In this document: positions 7,490 through 15,611 of the stretch, piece after piece | How the letters are laid out: every line of letters begins with the position of its first letter | Position numbering within the stretch: position 1 is the stretch's first letter | Source of the DNA: TWA4 sp051879215 | GTDB taxonomy: Bacteria; Bacillota; Clostridia; Lachnospirales; Lachnospiraceae | DNA length: 30,215 bases | Assembly: GCA_051879215.1 (NCBI GenBank) | Contig: JBJELP010000236.1 | Location: forward strand, 1 to 30,215 | Direction: 5' to 3' | The notes under the pieces: generated by a model | Databases searched by the model: none | The model's input: the letters and a program-made list of their open reading frames with translations, nothing else | What the model was told of the DNA's origin: nothing | Made by a program: the position numbers and the translations under genes

Positions 7490-8127
7490 TCAGTGCAATT
7501 CGCATCCATGGAACAGTTATAATTCTCACACAATGATTTTTTCAGAATTCCCATCAAACCATGCTGATATTTAAGCAAGCGCTTCAACAGTTCCAATTCA
7601 TGAATACGTTTTCCGTTTGCCAGCTTTTTCGAAACAAATTCAATGACCTTTTCTTCATCCGCCGACAATCGGATCATATACTCTTTTTCATACTTTACAA
7701 GAAATTTGTAATAGGATCCCAAGCTGTTATTGTCAAAAATCCGGAGTACATCCATTTCACCGTATTTGTCGAAATCTGCCAGTGCAGGAATATGTCCCAG
7801 CTTATTTTTCAGGTTTACATAATTCTCACGAATCAATTTGATATCACTGAAATTGGCATTATCAATGGCCTGATTGATTTCCGGAACATCAACACCTTCT
7901 GAAAAAATATCCACTGAAATAATGTAATCTAACGCATCTTCATTTTCATCACCGGCAAGCCGTTCAATTGCAGCAGTTCTTGCAGTTTCTGAATCACTGC
8001 CGCTAAGTACCAGAGTCCGCCAGCCTTTTTCATTAAATTTGCCGGATAACTCCTTCGCCTCATCAATTCGGCTGCAAAAGATCAACCCTTTCACGCGGTC
8101 TCCAGCCCCTGTCTCAGTTGTATAATT
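7444..8127 (-). pseudogene. Helicase C-terminal fragment of a DUF3427-type superfamily II helicase
   Basis: The frame is open from 8127; a GTG at 8094 gives 216 residues. GDRVKGLIFCSRIDEAKEL and SVDIFSEGVDVPEINQ match helicase motifs IV-V of PLD/DEAD/DUF3427 proteins. Directly after VPEINQ the text jumps to AIDNANFSDIKLIRENY, which in intact relatives follows much later, so motif VI (QLGRGLR-like) seems deleted in frame near 7866. The frame ends at 7444, but the DUF3427 continuation is found one base over, at an A4 run (plus-strand T4 at 7487-7490). With the N-terminal PLD piece at 10419-10742, this is the wreck of one large gene. Confidence 0.75.
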
Positions 8128-8423
8128 TTATTTTGTTTCATGACAGCACTTTCATGTATAGAATTTTTTCGTTTATCGATCGCACCTGTTTTACTACTCA
8201 CCGCCATAATAACTCTGTTTCATTCTTTTGTCGAGCTGGATTTCTGCTGTTTTTCATGTTAGATTCTTACCGCAGAGGGATAGTCACGAAAGATGGACTG
8301 GTTATGCTCATGAGGATCCTGAATAAATCTGACTTGCTGAAAGCACGGGTGAGGAAAGAATCGTTAGGTGATTTAGCTCGTTAATTGATGAGTTAAAGTC
8401 GAGTTAGAATCGAATTAAAAACA
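8128..8423. other. Junction DNA without a clear gene
   Basis: This stretch between the helicase fragment and the terminator of the ATPase cassette has no gene I can support. A plus-strand reading at 8118-8384 ends in a coding-like KSDLLKARVRKESLGDLAR but has no ribosome site or recognised family. It may be residue of whatever removed the helicase middle. Confidence 0.4.
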
Positions 8424-8474
8424 AAAAGACAGGTCCGGACGTACAGAGTTACCGTGCATCTGAACCTGTCTTTT
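8424..8474. terminator. Terminator of the ATPase/TOPRIM-like operon
   Basis: An 11-bp perfect stem pairs AAAAGACAGGT (8424-8434) with ACCTGTCTTTT (8464-8474) around a 29-nt partly paired loop. The A and T ends make it bidirectional. It lies 44 bases past the stop of the 179-residue gene, on its downstream side. Confidence 0.75.
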
Positions 8475-8517
8475 CGTTAATAGGTTTATGGATATGGGTG
8501 TATACACAACCCAGTCT

Positions 8518-9057
8518 TTATTTAGTTTTTATCAAGTCATATAACGATGCTTCTGTGTTTTTTTGCTTATGTACCCGATGGTATTCTTTAATACTGTCAA
8601 TAAGAAAACTCGGATTTGAAAAGTAATCTCTGATGAACGCCGGTGACTTAACATTTTTTATCCCAAGGATATTTTTGCAATAATCGCTTGGCTTTTTGAC
8701 ACCGGAACGACAGTATTCATCATACTTCTTCTTACTCGCAATGATAAGCATCTCTATTTCGGGAGCAGTTATGACATTAATCACTTCCACCTGGCAACGA
8801 TACGCTTTGCTCAGATTGAATTCTTCTCCTCGGGAATCAATCACCCTAAGGATAAGAATTTTCTGATCATATGCTCTTCTCAAATACCGTCGTTCAAATT
8901 CTTTGACAGATGTTCTTGGCAGAACGCTTTCTTCAATCATTTGCTCACGATTAAAAATCAACAGATCATTATCAAGAAGAATATCCATAATGGCAGTTTC
9001 AGCCCCGCCCTCACAGATGCAAGCTATCAGACTTGAACTTGGAATGTTTACTGTCAT
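8518..9057 (-). CDS. Small TOPRIM/RloB-like partner of ABC ATPase (putative defence effector)
   Basis: This encodes 179 residues. Near the N-terminus, ACICEGGAETAIMDILLDND resembles the glutamate motif (xxCEGxxE) of OLD/RloB-type TOPRIM-like proteins. Later, ITAPEIEMLIIASKKKY resembles the acidic strand of RloB-like proteins, and the C-terminus is a charged helix. The ATG directly abuts the TAA of the ATPase gene (TAAATG), with GGAGGC inside the ATPase end, so the two are translationally coupled. ATPase plus TOPRIM/RloB-like pairs are known in AbiL, PARIS and related anti-phage systems; this protein is shorter than the PARIS effector. The fold call is by motif only. No signal peptide. Confidence 0.6.
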   Translation of the reverse strand: MTVNIPSSSLIACICEGGAETAIMDILLDNDLLIFNREQMIEESVLPRTSVKEFERRYLRRAYDQKILILRVIDSRGEEFNLSKAYRCQVEVINVITAPEIEMLIIASKKKYDEYCRSGVKKPSDYCKNILGIKNVKSPAFIRDYFSNPSFLIDSIKEYHRVHKQKNTEASLYDLIKTK

Positions 9058-10212
9058 TTACGCCTCCAAGCTCTTAGTAATGCTTTTCTGTAATGCAACC
9101 AGGGATGTGTATTTGGGTGCCGTACCGCCAAGGAAATTACTCTGATACACCTCGCTCTTCTTCATATCATTCCGCTTAAGAAGAGAATTAAGATTATCAA
9201 CGGTTAATCCGTGATCACTTCTTGTGATAAACACAGAATCATTTCTCTCAAGCTCATCCAACAACTCAGGGTAATGGGTAGAGAATATGATGACTGCGCC
9301 TTTAATATTTGTTCTCTTATCAGTGAACAGTCTTATTAATGAAGCCACTAACTCTCTATTAAAATGATTCTCGACTTCATCAACGATCAGATAGCCGCCG
9401 TCTTTCAATACTCTTACAGCATCTGAAAAAACTCTTACACCTTTTACTGTACCGGAAGACAAATAAGCATTTAATTCTGCCGGATTGAACAAAACCAACT
9501 CTTTTTGCCCGTAGAACTTCAGTCTTGTAATGACTTTATCATTAACCTTCTCGACAGTAATATATTCAATCGTCGGATCAAGTAAAGAAATAATCTCGGT
9601 CGGGACAGATCCTCCATCAGGCAGGAAAAGGTTGAAATTCGTAAACAAAGCAAGATCCACAAACGTTGTCTTGTTCTGAATCTGTTTATTAACAGCAATC
9701 ATGATACTAACATCATCCGGAAGATACTCATCAGAGTTGTTGCGAACCCTGACAGGCTCTAATCCCTCAAAATCAAGTAAATTCGTCTTGTTGACCTTGC
9801 TGGTCACTGCCTTAGCCCACAGTTTCTCGGACACAATACGTACGCTAAAGGTCCCGTCTTGTTTCTTTGACTTAATTATCTCACTGTTGAGATGGAAGAT
9901 CTTCTCATCCGCGTAAAAGTCAATGTCAAACACTGTATCCATACCATCCCCCAGTATCTGAGGAATAAAGTCTGCGTTTAATGGCGCAGCGCCTAACAGC
10001 AGACTAGTAAAAGAAACAACCTTCAATGCCGCAGTTTTTCCTGATGCATTAATACCTGCAAAGGCCTCTACGGTATTCACATAAATGTTTCCAAACAAAT
10101 TGTAAACAGAATTCAAATGATTGTTCTGAACCCTCTGAACCGCACAAAAAGAAATGTCAAACGGATTCTTATACAATGGAAGTCCGTTTACTCTTATTCG
10201 TAGTATCCTCAT
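9058..10212 (-). CDS. ABC-type AAA ATPase (AAA_15/AAA_21-like), putative defence sensor
   Basis: This encodes 384 residues. Walker A is GINASGKT at residues 53-60. An ABC signature LSSGT lies near 248, Walker B LIVDEVE near 275-281, and a switch His in FSTHYPE near 311. This order is typical of SMC/OLD-like ATPases used with effector subunits, not of transporters. I chose the ATG at 10212 because GGAGGTG lies just upstream; an ATG at 10218 is also possible and the longer open frame is unlikely to be translated. A promoter lies 53-81 bases upstream and the effector-like gene follows without a gap. The cassette occupies the place of the helicase's missing DEAD region. Confidence 0.85.
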   Translation of the reverse strand: MRILRIRVNGLPLYKNPFDISFCAVQRVQNNHLNSVYNLFGNIYVNTVEAFAGINASGKTAALKVVSFTSLLLGAAPLNADFIPQILGDGMDTVFDIDFYADEKIFHLNSEIIKSKKQDGTFSVRIVSEKLWAKAVTSKVNKTNLLDFEGLEPVRVRNNSDEYLPDDVSIMIAVNKQIQNKTTFVDLALFTNFNLFLPDGGSVPTEIISLLDPTIEYITVEKVNDKVITRLKFYGQKELVLFNPAELNAYLSSGTVKGVRVFSDAVRVLKDGGYLIVDEVENHFNRELVASLIRLFTDKRTNIKGAVIIFSTHYPELLDELERNDSVFITRSDHGLTVDNLNSLLKRNDMKKSEVYQSNFLGGTAPKYTSLVALQKSITKSLEA

Positions 10213-10264
10213 TCTCATCACCTCCATAAAAACGAACATCGCGTTGATATCAGACTTTAAGAAT

Positions 10265-10293
10265 ATAATATCACAGAGTATTTCTGATTGCAA
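10265..10293 (-). promoter_or_regulatory. Sigma-A promoter of ATPase cassette
   Basis: On the minus strand, TTGCAA (10293-10288) and TATTAT (10270-10265) are separated by exactly 17 bases. The -10 box is 53 bases before the ATPase start, leaving a short AT-rich leader. Confidence 0.65.
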
Positions 10294-10418
10294 CGAATTT
10301 TACGTTTTTATCAGCCCTTATTATATTATGCCACCTTCTCATCACTTTATTCACCTAAAAGAAAAGACAGGCCCGAAAAAGCCTTATTTTTTTGCAGTTT
10401 TTCGTCCTGCCGATATTA

Positions 10419-10742
10419 TTAGAGATTGGAATGCGTATGGAAACCTTCCTTTGAATTTTCCGTCAGAAATATTTTCAGTTCAATGTTCTTGAAATTTGCC
10501 AGAATACGAAGGGCCTTCGGTTCGCTGAATGTCAGATAATCTGTGGTCAGTATCCTCCCGGGAATACCTCTCTGCTCCAGTTCTCTGAAGGTCTGAAGAA
10601 GCGGCGTAATCCCTCCCATGGTAATAAACGCCACACTGATGGCAAATTCTTCGCAAGACAATAACTCATCCGCAATGGATGAGATCACTTTTCGTCCTTC
10701 TCTGTAATGTACCCTAATCCTCAATATGTTCATATGGAACAT
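10419..10742 (-). pseudogene. N-terminal PLD-like fragment of DUF3427-type helicase
   Basis: This encodes 107 residues. ISSIADELLSCEEFAISVAF, then LLQTFRELEQRGIPGRILTT and LTFSEPKAL, match the N-terminal phospholipase-D-like domain of PLD-DEAD-DUF3427 helicases. The match stops at KEGFHT, just where relatives continue with the catalytic-site segment KGYxF. Two in-frame stops follow. The downstream part of the gene reappears at 8127, on the far side of the ATPase cassette. The first codons (MNILRIRV) closely resemble the ATPase start (MRILRIRV), which may mean a chimeric 5' end. Confidence 0.75.
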
Positions 10743-11191
10743 TTTTCAAAACACATGCTGCCATATGCATTACTTTACATGCCATGACTGCTGCATATGT
10801 TTCTTCAGTATTATTTATCCATTGTTATATAAACGCATTGCGTTATTTTATTGTATTTGATATTGCAAATCTTGTCAATAAGTGGATACCTCACTTCGTA
10901 CCTCACTTCACCTGTTTTTTTCAATTGACTTTTCTAATTTTTCAAGTTACAAACGGAGACAAGAAACGGGTTTGTTACCGTACAGCTATTGCTCAAGCGG
11001 GGTGCTCGTTTCTTGTTTTATGTTCACCATATCATACAATCTTCCCGCTGCTCAGCAACCGCTTCCGCAGTCCACCCCACCTGCCCCGATTCTTAACAAA
11101 ACACTCCTTCATCTGTTAAAGACAGTTGGTAGATTTTACTGGCTTTTTCACTTATCATTGTGTTAAAATAAATTGCAAAGGTGGGAATTAT
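10743..11191. other. Intergenic region with long-loop inverted repeat
   Basis: No protein gene is supported; the open frames here are not coding-like and lack ribosome sites. A perfect 10-bp inverted repeat, ACAAGAAACG (10959-10968) and CGTTTCTTGT (11007-11016), encloses 38 bases and is followed by TTTA. It could be a long-loop terminator or a mobile-element end. The acyltransferase promoter must lie in the right-hand part, but I see no convincing pair of boxes. Confidence 0.45.
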
Positions 11192-12268
11192 ATGAGAAAG
11201 ACATACCTTGATAATATCAAATGGATTACAGTCGTGCTGGTGGTGGTGTATCACGTAATCTACATATTCAACGGGGTTCAGCCCAATGGAGTGATCGGCC
11301 CCTTTACGGATCCGCAGTATCAGGATCTGTTTCAGTACATTGTGTATCCGTGGTTTATGCTGCTGCTTTTTGTTGTGTCCGGCATGGGTGCACGATTTGC
11401 GTTAAATACACAGACCGATCGGGAATTTATCAGAACCAGAACTGTAAAATTTCTGGTACCTTCCACACTTGGTCTGCTTGTATTTGGATGGGTTCTCGGC
11501 TATTACAACATGCAGATCGCCGGAGCCTTTGAACAGATGGGCGCGGTTCCGAAACCTGTTTTGTACCTTATTATGTCAGTCAGCGGCTGCGGTGCTCTGT
11601 GGTACATCCAGCTGCTTTGGGTGTTTTCCGTTCTTCTGATCTTAATCAGAAAGATTGAAAAGGATCGGCTGTACAGGATATGCGAAAAGACATCTGTTCC
11701 GGTTGTTATCTCATTTGTGGTATTGGTATGGGCAGCTGCACAGGTTTTGAACACGCCGGTTATTGTTGTATATCGCTTCGGAATCTACGGACTGGGATTC
11801 CTGCTGGGATATTTTGTGTTTTCTCATGATGAAGTGATGGACAGACTCTCCAGACAGTGGATGCTTCTGACTGTTCTTGGAATCGTCAGCGGCTGTGCAT
11901 TCACAATCCGGTATTGGGGACAGAATTACGCAGATCATGCCGTACTTGACACCCTTATGTGCAATGTATTCGCATGGTTCGGCACCCTGGCGGTATTGGC
12001 CTTCATGAAACGATGGGGTGATTTTGAAAATGCTTTTACCCGTTTTATGTACAGAAAATCCTGGGGATTGTACCTGTTCCACTATCTTCCCCTTGCAGCG
12101 TGCAGTTATTATCTGACCGGATATATTCCCGGCATGCCTCCTGTCATCTATTATCTGGCAGCTGCGATATCCGCCTTTGCAGGAGCGTATATATTGTATG
12201 AACTATTAAGCCGCATTCCGCTCATCCGATGGCTTGTTTGCGGAATCAGCAGAAAGAAGAGGAATTAA
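11192..12268 (+). CDS. Acyltransferase 3 family membrane protein
   Basis: This encodes 358 residues from the ATG at 11192, which has AAAGGTGGG in front. It begins MRKTYLDNIKWITVVLVVVYH, the usual opening of acyltransferase-3 proteins: a D-N-x-K/R motif, then a helix ending in the conserved His. About ten membrane helices follow. The conserved arginine-containing segment RTRTVKFLVPSTLG fits the family's second motif. Such proteins move acetyl or other acyl groups onto extracellular or envelope sugars in the cytoplasmic membrane. The target is unknown. The next gene starts two bases after the stop, so the two are co-translated. Confidence 0.8.
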   Translation: MRKTYLDNIKWITVVLVVVYHVIYIFNGVQPNGVIGPFTDPQYQDLFQYIVYPWFMLLLFVVSGMGARFALNTQTDREFIRTRTVKFLVPSTLGLLVFGWVLGYYNMQIAGAFEQMGAVPKPVLYLIMSVSGCGALWYIQLLWVFSVLLILIRKIEKDRLYRICEKTSVPVVISFVVLVWAAAQVLNTPVIVVYRFGIYGLGFLLGYFVFSHDEVMDRLSRQWMLLTVLGIVSGCAFTIRYWGQNYADHAVLDTLMCNVFAWFGTLAVLAFMKRWGDFENAFTRFMYRKSWGLYLFHYLPLAACSYYLTGYIPGMPPVIYYLAAAISAFAGAYILYELLSRIPLIRWLVCGISRKKRN

Positions 12269-12269
12269 A

Positions 12270-12689
12270 ATGTTTTCGGAAAACCTGACAGAACTGAGAA
12301 AGCTTCATAATATGTCTCAGGAAGAACTTGCGGAAAAGATCGGTGTATCAAGGCAGACTCTGTCCAAATATGAAACCGGAGAATCTCTGCCGGACATTGA
12401 AAAATGCAGAATGCTGGCGGATGTCTTCGGTGTTTCCATTGATGACCTGATCAGCTATTCCCGTGACAATTCCATGGGACTCAATGTGCCGCCGAAAGGA
12501 AAGTATATCTTCGGAATGGTGAAGGTCGGTGATAAAGGACAGATCGTAATCCCGGCAAAGGCAAGAAAAGTATTTGATATCAAACCCGGTGACAATCTCA
12601 TTGTTCTCGGCGATGAAGGGCAGGGGATTGCGATTATTAAGGAGAAGGGACTGCTTGATATGATTCAAACTGCGAAAGAGATTTTTTAG
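12270..12689 (+). CDS. HTH-XRE/AbrB-type two-domain regulator
   Basis: This encodes 139 residues from the ATG at 12270, one base after the acyltransferase stop, with an AGAAGAGG ribosome site inside the preceding gene. Residues 1-60 are a Cro/C1 helix-turn-helix (MSQEELAEKIGVSRQTLSKY). Residues 80-139 form an AbrB/SpoVT swapped-hairpin DNA-binding domain (VKVGDKGQIVIPAKARKVFDI). Proteins with this pairing are common in Clostridia as small regulators of neighbouring membrane proteins. It may control its own operon. No effector domain is visible. A bidirectional terminator follows. Confidence 0.88.
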   Translation: MFSENLTELRKLHNMSQEELAEKIGVSRQTLSKYETGESLPDIEKCRMLADVFGVSIDDLISYSRDNSMGLNVPPKGKYIFGMVKVGDKGQIVIPAKARKVFDIKPGDNLIVLGDEGQGIAIIKEKGLLDMIQTAKEIF

Positions 12690-12729
12690 CCGACACCCCG
12701 TTCTGGATATCCGGGCTGATCAACCCGGT

Positions 12730-12783
12730 AAAAAACACGGAGCCGATAAACTGATAGATACACTGCCAGTTCAGCGGCTCCGT
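12730..12783. terminator. Bidirectional terminator between convergent genes
   Basis: The stem ACGGAGCCG (12737-12745) and CGGCTCCGT (12775-12783) is extended by an inner ACTG/CAGT pair. A run of A at 12730-12735 gives a T tract on the minus strand, so it best serves the leftward UroD-fold gene; the plus side has a weaker TTCTATTTATT tail. Confidence 0.8.
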
Positions 12784-12788
12784 TCTAT

Positions 12789-13907
12789 TTATTCCTCATC
12801 CAGTCCTTTGGGTCTGCATCCGATTCTTGCTTCCCGTCCATATTTTCTTGCCGCATAGATATACGCATCTATATTTTCAACAGGTGTGCCAATGGGCACC
12901 TGACATCCGGTCATCACCATATACCCTGACGGGCTGTCGGAACCTTCTTCTATGGCTTTTTTCACTGCATTTATAACATCATCAATGCTTCCGTTGCGCA
13001 TCACATCCACCGGAGAAACGTTGCCGGAGAGAAATACTTGTTTTCCCATCACCTGTTTGGCTTCTTCCAGGCTTTCACAATTGTCCAGACTGAAATTTAC
13101 GATTCCGATATCCATCAGATCTTCCCAGATGCCTTTACTGTGTCCGCAGATATGCAAAGATGGTTTGCGTCCTGTAATTTCCGTAATACCATCAACCAGC
13201 TGTTTCAGATAGGGTTTGGAAAATTCCAGAAAATACTTTTTCCCAAGAATATCTGTGGTGGTAACCGGATCTGCAATACCTACACTCCTGCTTCCGGTTG
13301 TTTTGCAAAATGTACGGATCCATTCCAGTGAACATTGTACTGCACAGGAAAGCAGTTTGTGAAGCTGTTCCGGATTTTTCCGCATATCCCGTAAAACCTG
13401 TTCAATGGGACGCATGGCAACTGCTGTGGAAATGGGGCCTGCAACATCTGTGGAAATTTCCATTCCGGGAAAACGTTTCATCAGATATTTTGCCTCTTCC
13501 AGCTTTCGGCTGAGGAAAGGATTTTTCTCAACACAGAAATCTTCCAGTTCTCCCAGTCTGCTATAATCTGAAAATCCATGTCTGGCAACATAATCCACAC
13601 CTTTTTCCGGATAATTAACGATGGAACCGGTTGCTTCTCCAATTCCTCTGAGACCGATGGGAACAGAAGGACCGCCAAATCCATACGTACTCATTTTTCT
13701 TTCCAGCAAATCGCATCTAAGTTCAATCGAACGATGTACTTCTCCTTTCGTATATCCCCAGATATGTGCCAGAGCATCATCTGGTGCCAGAAGTCCATAC
13801 GGCAGTAAATCTACCTCATCACCTTTCAGATAAGCCGCAATTCTCTCACCTGCGGTCATCTCCTCTTTCTGTTTGCTTAATTCTTTATATAATTCTTCTC
13901 GATTCAT
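12789..13907 (-). CDS. UroD/MtaA-like methyltransferase family protein
   Basis: This encodes 372 residues from the ATG at 13907; TTTTGGAGAG lies just upstream, while the longer frame would need TTG. It belongs to the uroporphyrinogen decarboxylase/MtaA superfamily. It keeps the zinc motif of corrinoid methyltransferases: H-x-C in SLHICGH near residues 252-254 and a final Cys in MTGCQVPIGTP about 81 residues later. Such enzymes commonly pass methyl groups from a corrinoid protein to a thiol, but no corrinoid protein or MtaB/MttB-like partner is present here. It is the last gene of the MetQ-MetN-MetI cluster, 24 bases after the permease, so its substrate may enter through that importer. Confidence 0.82.
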   Translation of the reverse strand: MNREELYKELSKQKEEMTAGERIAAYLKGDEVDLLPYGLLAPDDALAHIWGYTKGEVHRSIELRCDLLERKMSTYGFGGPSVPIGLRGIGEATGSIVNYPEKGVDYVARHGFSDYSRLGELEDFCVEKNPFLSRKLEEAKYLMKRFPGMEISTDVAGPISTAVAMRPIEQVLRDMRKNPEQLHKLLSCAVQCSLEWIRTFCKTTGSRSVGIADPVTTTDILGKKYFLEFSKPYLKQLVDGITEITGRKPSLHICGHSKGIWEDLMDIGIVNFSLDNCESLEEAKQVMGKQVFLSGNVSPVDVMRNGSIDDVINAVKKAIEEGSDSPSGYMVMTGCQVPIGTPVENIDAYIYAARKYGREARIGCRPKGLDEE

Positions 13908-13931
13908 CTGTCTCTCCAAAATTTCTGATTT

Positions 13932-14603
13932 CTATTTCATCTTCCGATAAACCCATTTTCCTATTGCTTCTATGATTTCAACAAACAAAATCAAAATAAA
14001 AACTGTCAGTCCCATCACCACATAATTGAATTTCTGATATCCATATGTAATTGCCACAGAACCAATGCCTCCGGCTCCCATTGCACCTGCCATTGCGGTA
14101 CATCCCAGGATGGATACCATTGCCAGAATAACACCGGATATAATCGAAGGAAGTGCTTCCGACAGCATAACGCGAAATACAACCTGTGCTTCCGATATTC
14201 CAAAGGATTTCATGGCTTCAATCAGCCCTCTATCCACTTCCTGCATTGCATTCTCGATTAATTTTGCAATAAATGCTGATGCTGCAACAATCAGAGGAAC
14301 AACCGCTGCTCTTACCCCAATGGAAGTTCCTGCAACAAATTTAGTAAATGGAAGCAGCAGAATCATTAAAATCAGGAAGGGAAAGGAACGGATCACATTT
14401 ACAAGGAAACTTACAATTCCGTAAATATATCGATTGGGTCTAATGCCATCTCTGTTTGTAACCAGCAAAACAACTGCTATGAAAAAACCAAATACTGTGC
14501 CGAAAACGGTAGTAATTACAACCATCTGTATGGTATCGACAAAAGCCGGTGAAAGCACCCGTTCCCAGAAATTAATCTGATACTCTGTTAAGAATTGTGA
14601 CAT
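13932..14603 (-). CDS. metI: Methionine-type ABC transporter permease MetI
   Basis: This encodes 223 residues, the usual length for MetI, with five membrane helices and the EAA-type loop GLIEAMKSFGISEAQVVFRV where the ATPase docks. AAGGAGG stands before the ATG at 14603, and the start lies inside the end of the MetN gene (16-bp overlap), so the two are coupled. It should form the membrane channel of the MetNIQ importer for methionine or related compounds. Because a UroD/MtaA-like gene follows, a methylated substrate other than methionine is possible. Confidence 0.9.
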   Translation of the reverse strand: MSQFLTEYQINFWERVLSPAFVDTIQMVVITTVFGTVFGFFIAVVLLVTNRDGIRPNRYIYGIVSFLVNVIRSFPFLILMILLLPFTKFVAGTSIGVRAAVVPLIVAASAFIAKLIENAMQEVDRGLIEAMKSFGISEAQVVFRVMLSEALPSIISGVILAMVSILGCTAMAGAMGAGGIGSVAITYGYQKFNYVVMGLTVFILILFVEIIEAIGKWVYRKMK

Positions 14604-15583
14604 GTCGGTTCCTCCTTCTCGTTGTGATAATAACGCCAGATCACCTGGCTCTTTTTCAGATAGGATTCCACAACCCCTTTATATTCCTCCGGGAAGTTAA
14701 TTAGAATCGATCCCAGATATTTATCTCTGTAGCGCTCCATCTCTCCATTCATAATCGTAAAATCAATGGCCAGTTCTCTGGACATTCTGCTTACAATATT
14801 TCTGGAATCGTCCTGTTCGGACAGCATAATCTGAACCTGAACACCCTCGCAGTCAACCTGAAATTTTTCTTCTCCAAGGAATGTTTTCAGTTCATCCGGC
14901 TGATTCATAAACAGTTCATCAACCTTTCCAGATACCACCAGACATCCCTGTTCAAGGAGCGATACTTTCTGGCATACATCCTTAATCACCGACATCTGAT
15001 GGGTAACAATAATAATGGTAATACCGAGCTTTTCATTAATGTCCCGTAAGAGTTTCAGAATAGACCTTGTTGTAACCGGATCAAGAGCAGAAGTTGCCTC
15101 ATCACACAGAAGCACCTTCGGATCCATGGTCAAAGCCCGCGCAATGGCTACTCTTTGCTGCTGTCCTCCGGAAAGCTGACGGGGACGCTGCTTCAGTTTT
15201 TCTGTTATGCCTACCAATTCAGCCAGTTCTCTGACCCGTTTATCAATTTCCGATTTATCATACCCCCAGCAGCGCATGGGAAATGCAATATTTTCATATA
15301 CTGTTTTCCTGGACAGCATGGGAAAATGCTGAAAAATCATGGAAACACCTTTTCTGAAATTTCTAAGACCCTTTCTGTCCAGATCTTTTACTTCCACGCC
15401 ATCAACCTTCAGACTGCCGGATGAGTATTGCTCCAGACCATTTATGCAGCGAAGCAATGTGGATTTTCCTGCCCCGCTTTTTCCCACAAGACCGTAAATT
15501 TCTCCGTCCTCAATGGTCAGATTTATATTTTTTAACACCTGCAAATCACCAAATGACTTCTGTAATTCCCGTATTTCAATCAT
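14588..15583 (-). CDS. metN: Methionine-type ABC transporter ATPase MetN
   Basis: This encodes 331 residues. Walker A is GKSGAGKST at 34-42, the ABC signature LSGGQQQRVAIARAL near 138-152, and Walker B LLCDEATSALD near 160. A C-terminal NIL/ACT-like domain from about 255 binds methionine in known MetN proteins and inhibits transport when the pool is full. It supplies ATP-driven power to MetI. The gene lies 90 bases after MetQ, separated by a hairpin, and overlaps MetI by 16 bases. Confidence 0.93.
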   Translation of the reverse strand: MIEIRELQKSFGDLQVLKNINLTIEDGEIYGLVGKSGAGKSTLLRCINGLEQYSSGSLKVDGVEVKDLDRKGLRNFRKGVSMIFQHFPMLSRKTVYENIAFPMRCWGYDKSEIDKRVRELAELVGITEKLKQRPRQLSGGQQQRVAIARALTMDPKVLLCDEATSALDPVTTRSILKLLRDINEKLGITIIIVTHQMSVIKDVCQKVSLLEQGCLVVSGKVDELFMNQPDELKTFLGEEKFQVDCEGVQVQIMLSEQDDSRNIVSRMSRELAIDFTIMNGEMERYRDKYLGSILINFPEEYKGVVESYLKKSQVIWRYYHNEKEEPTCHNS

Positions 15584-15611
15584 TTATTCTGCTCCTGCTG
15601 TTTTTACTGTT

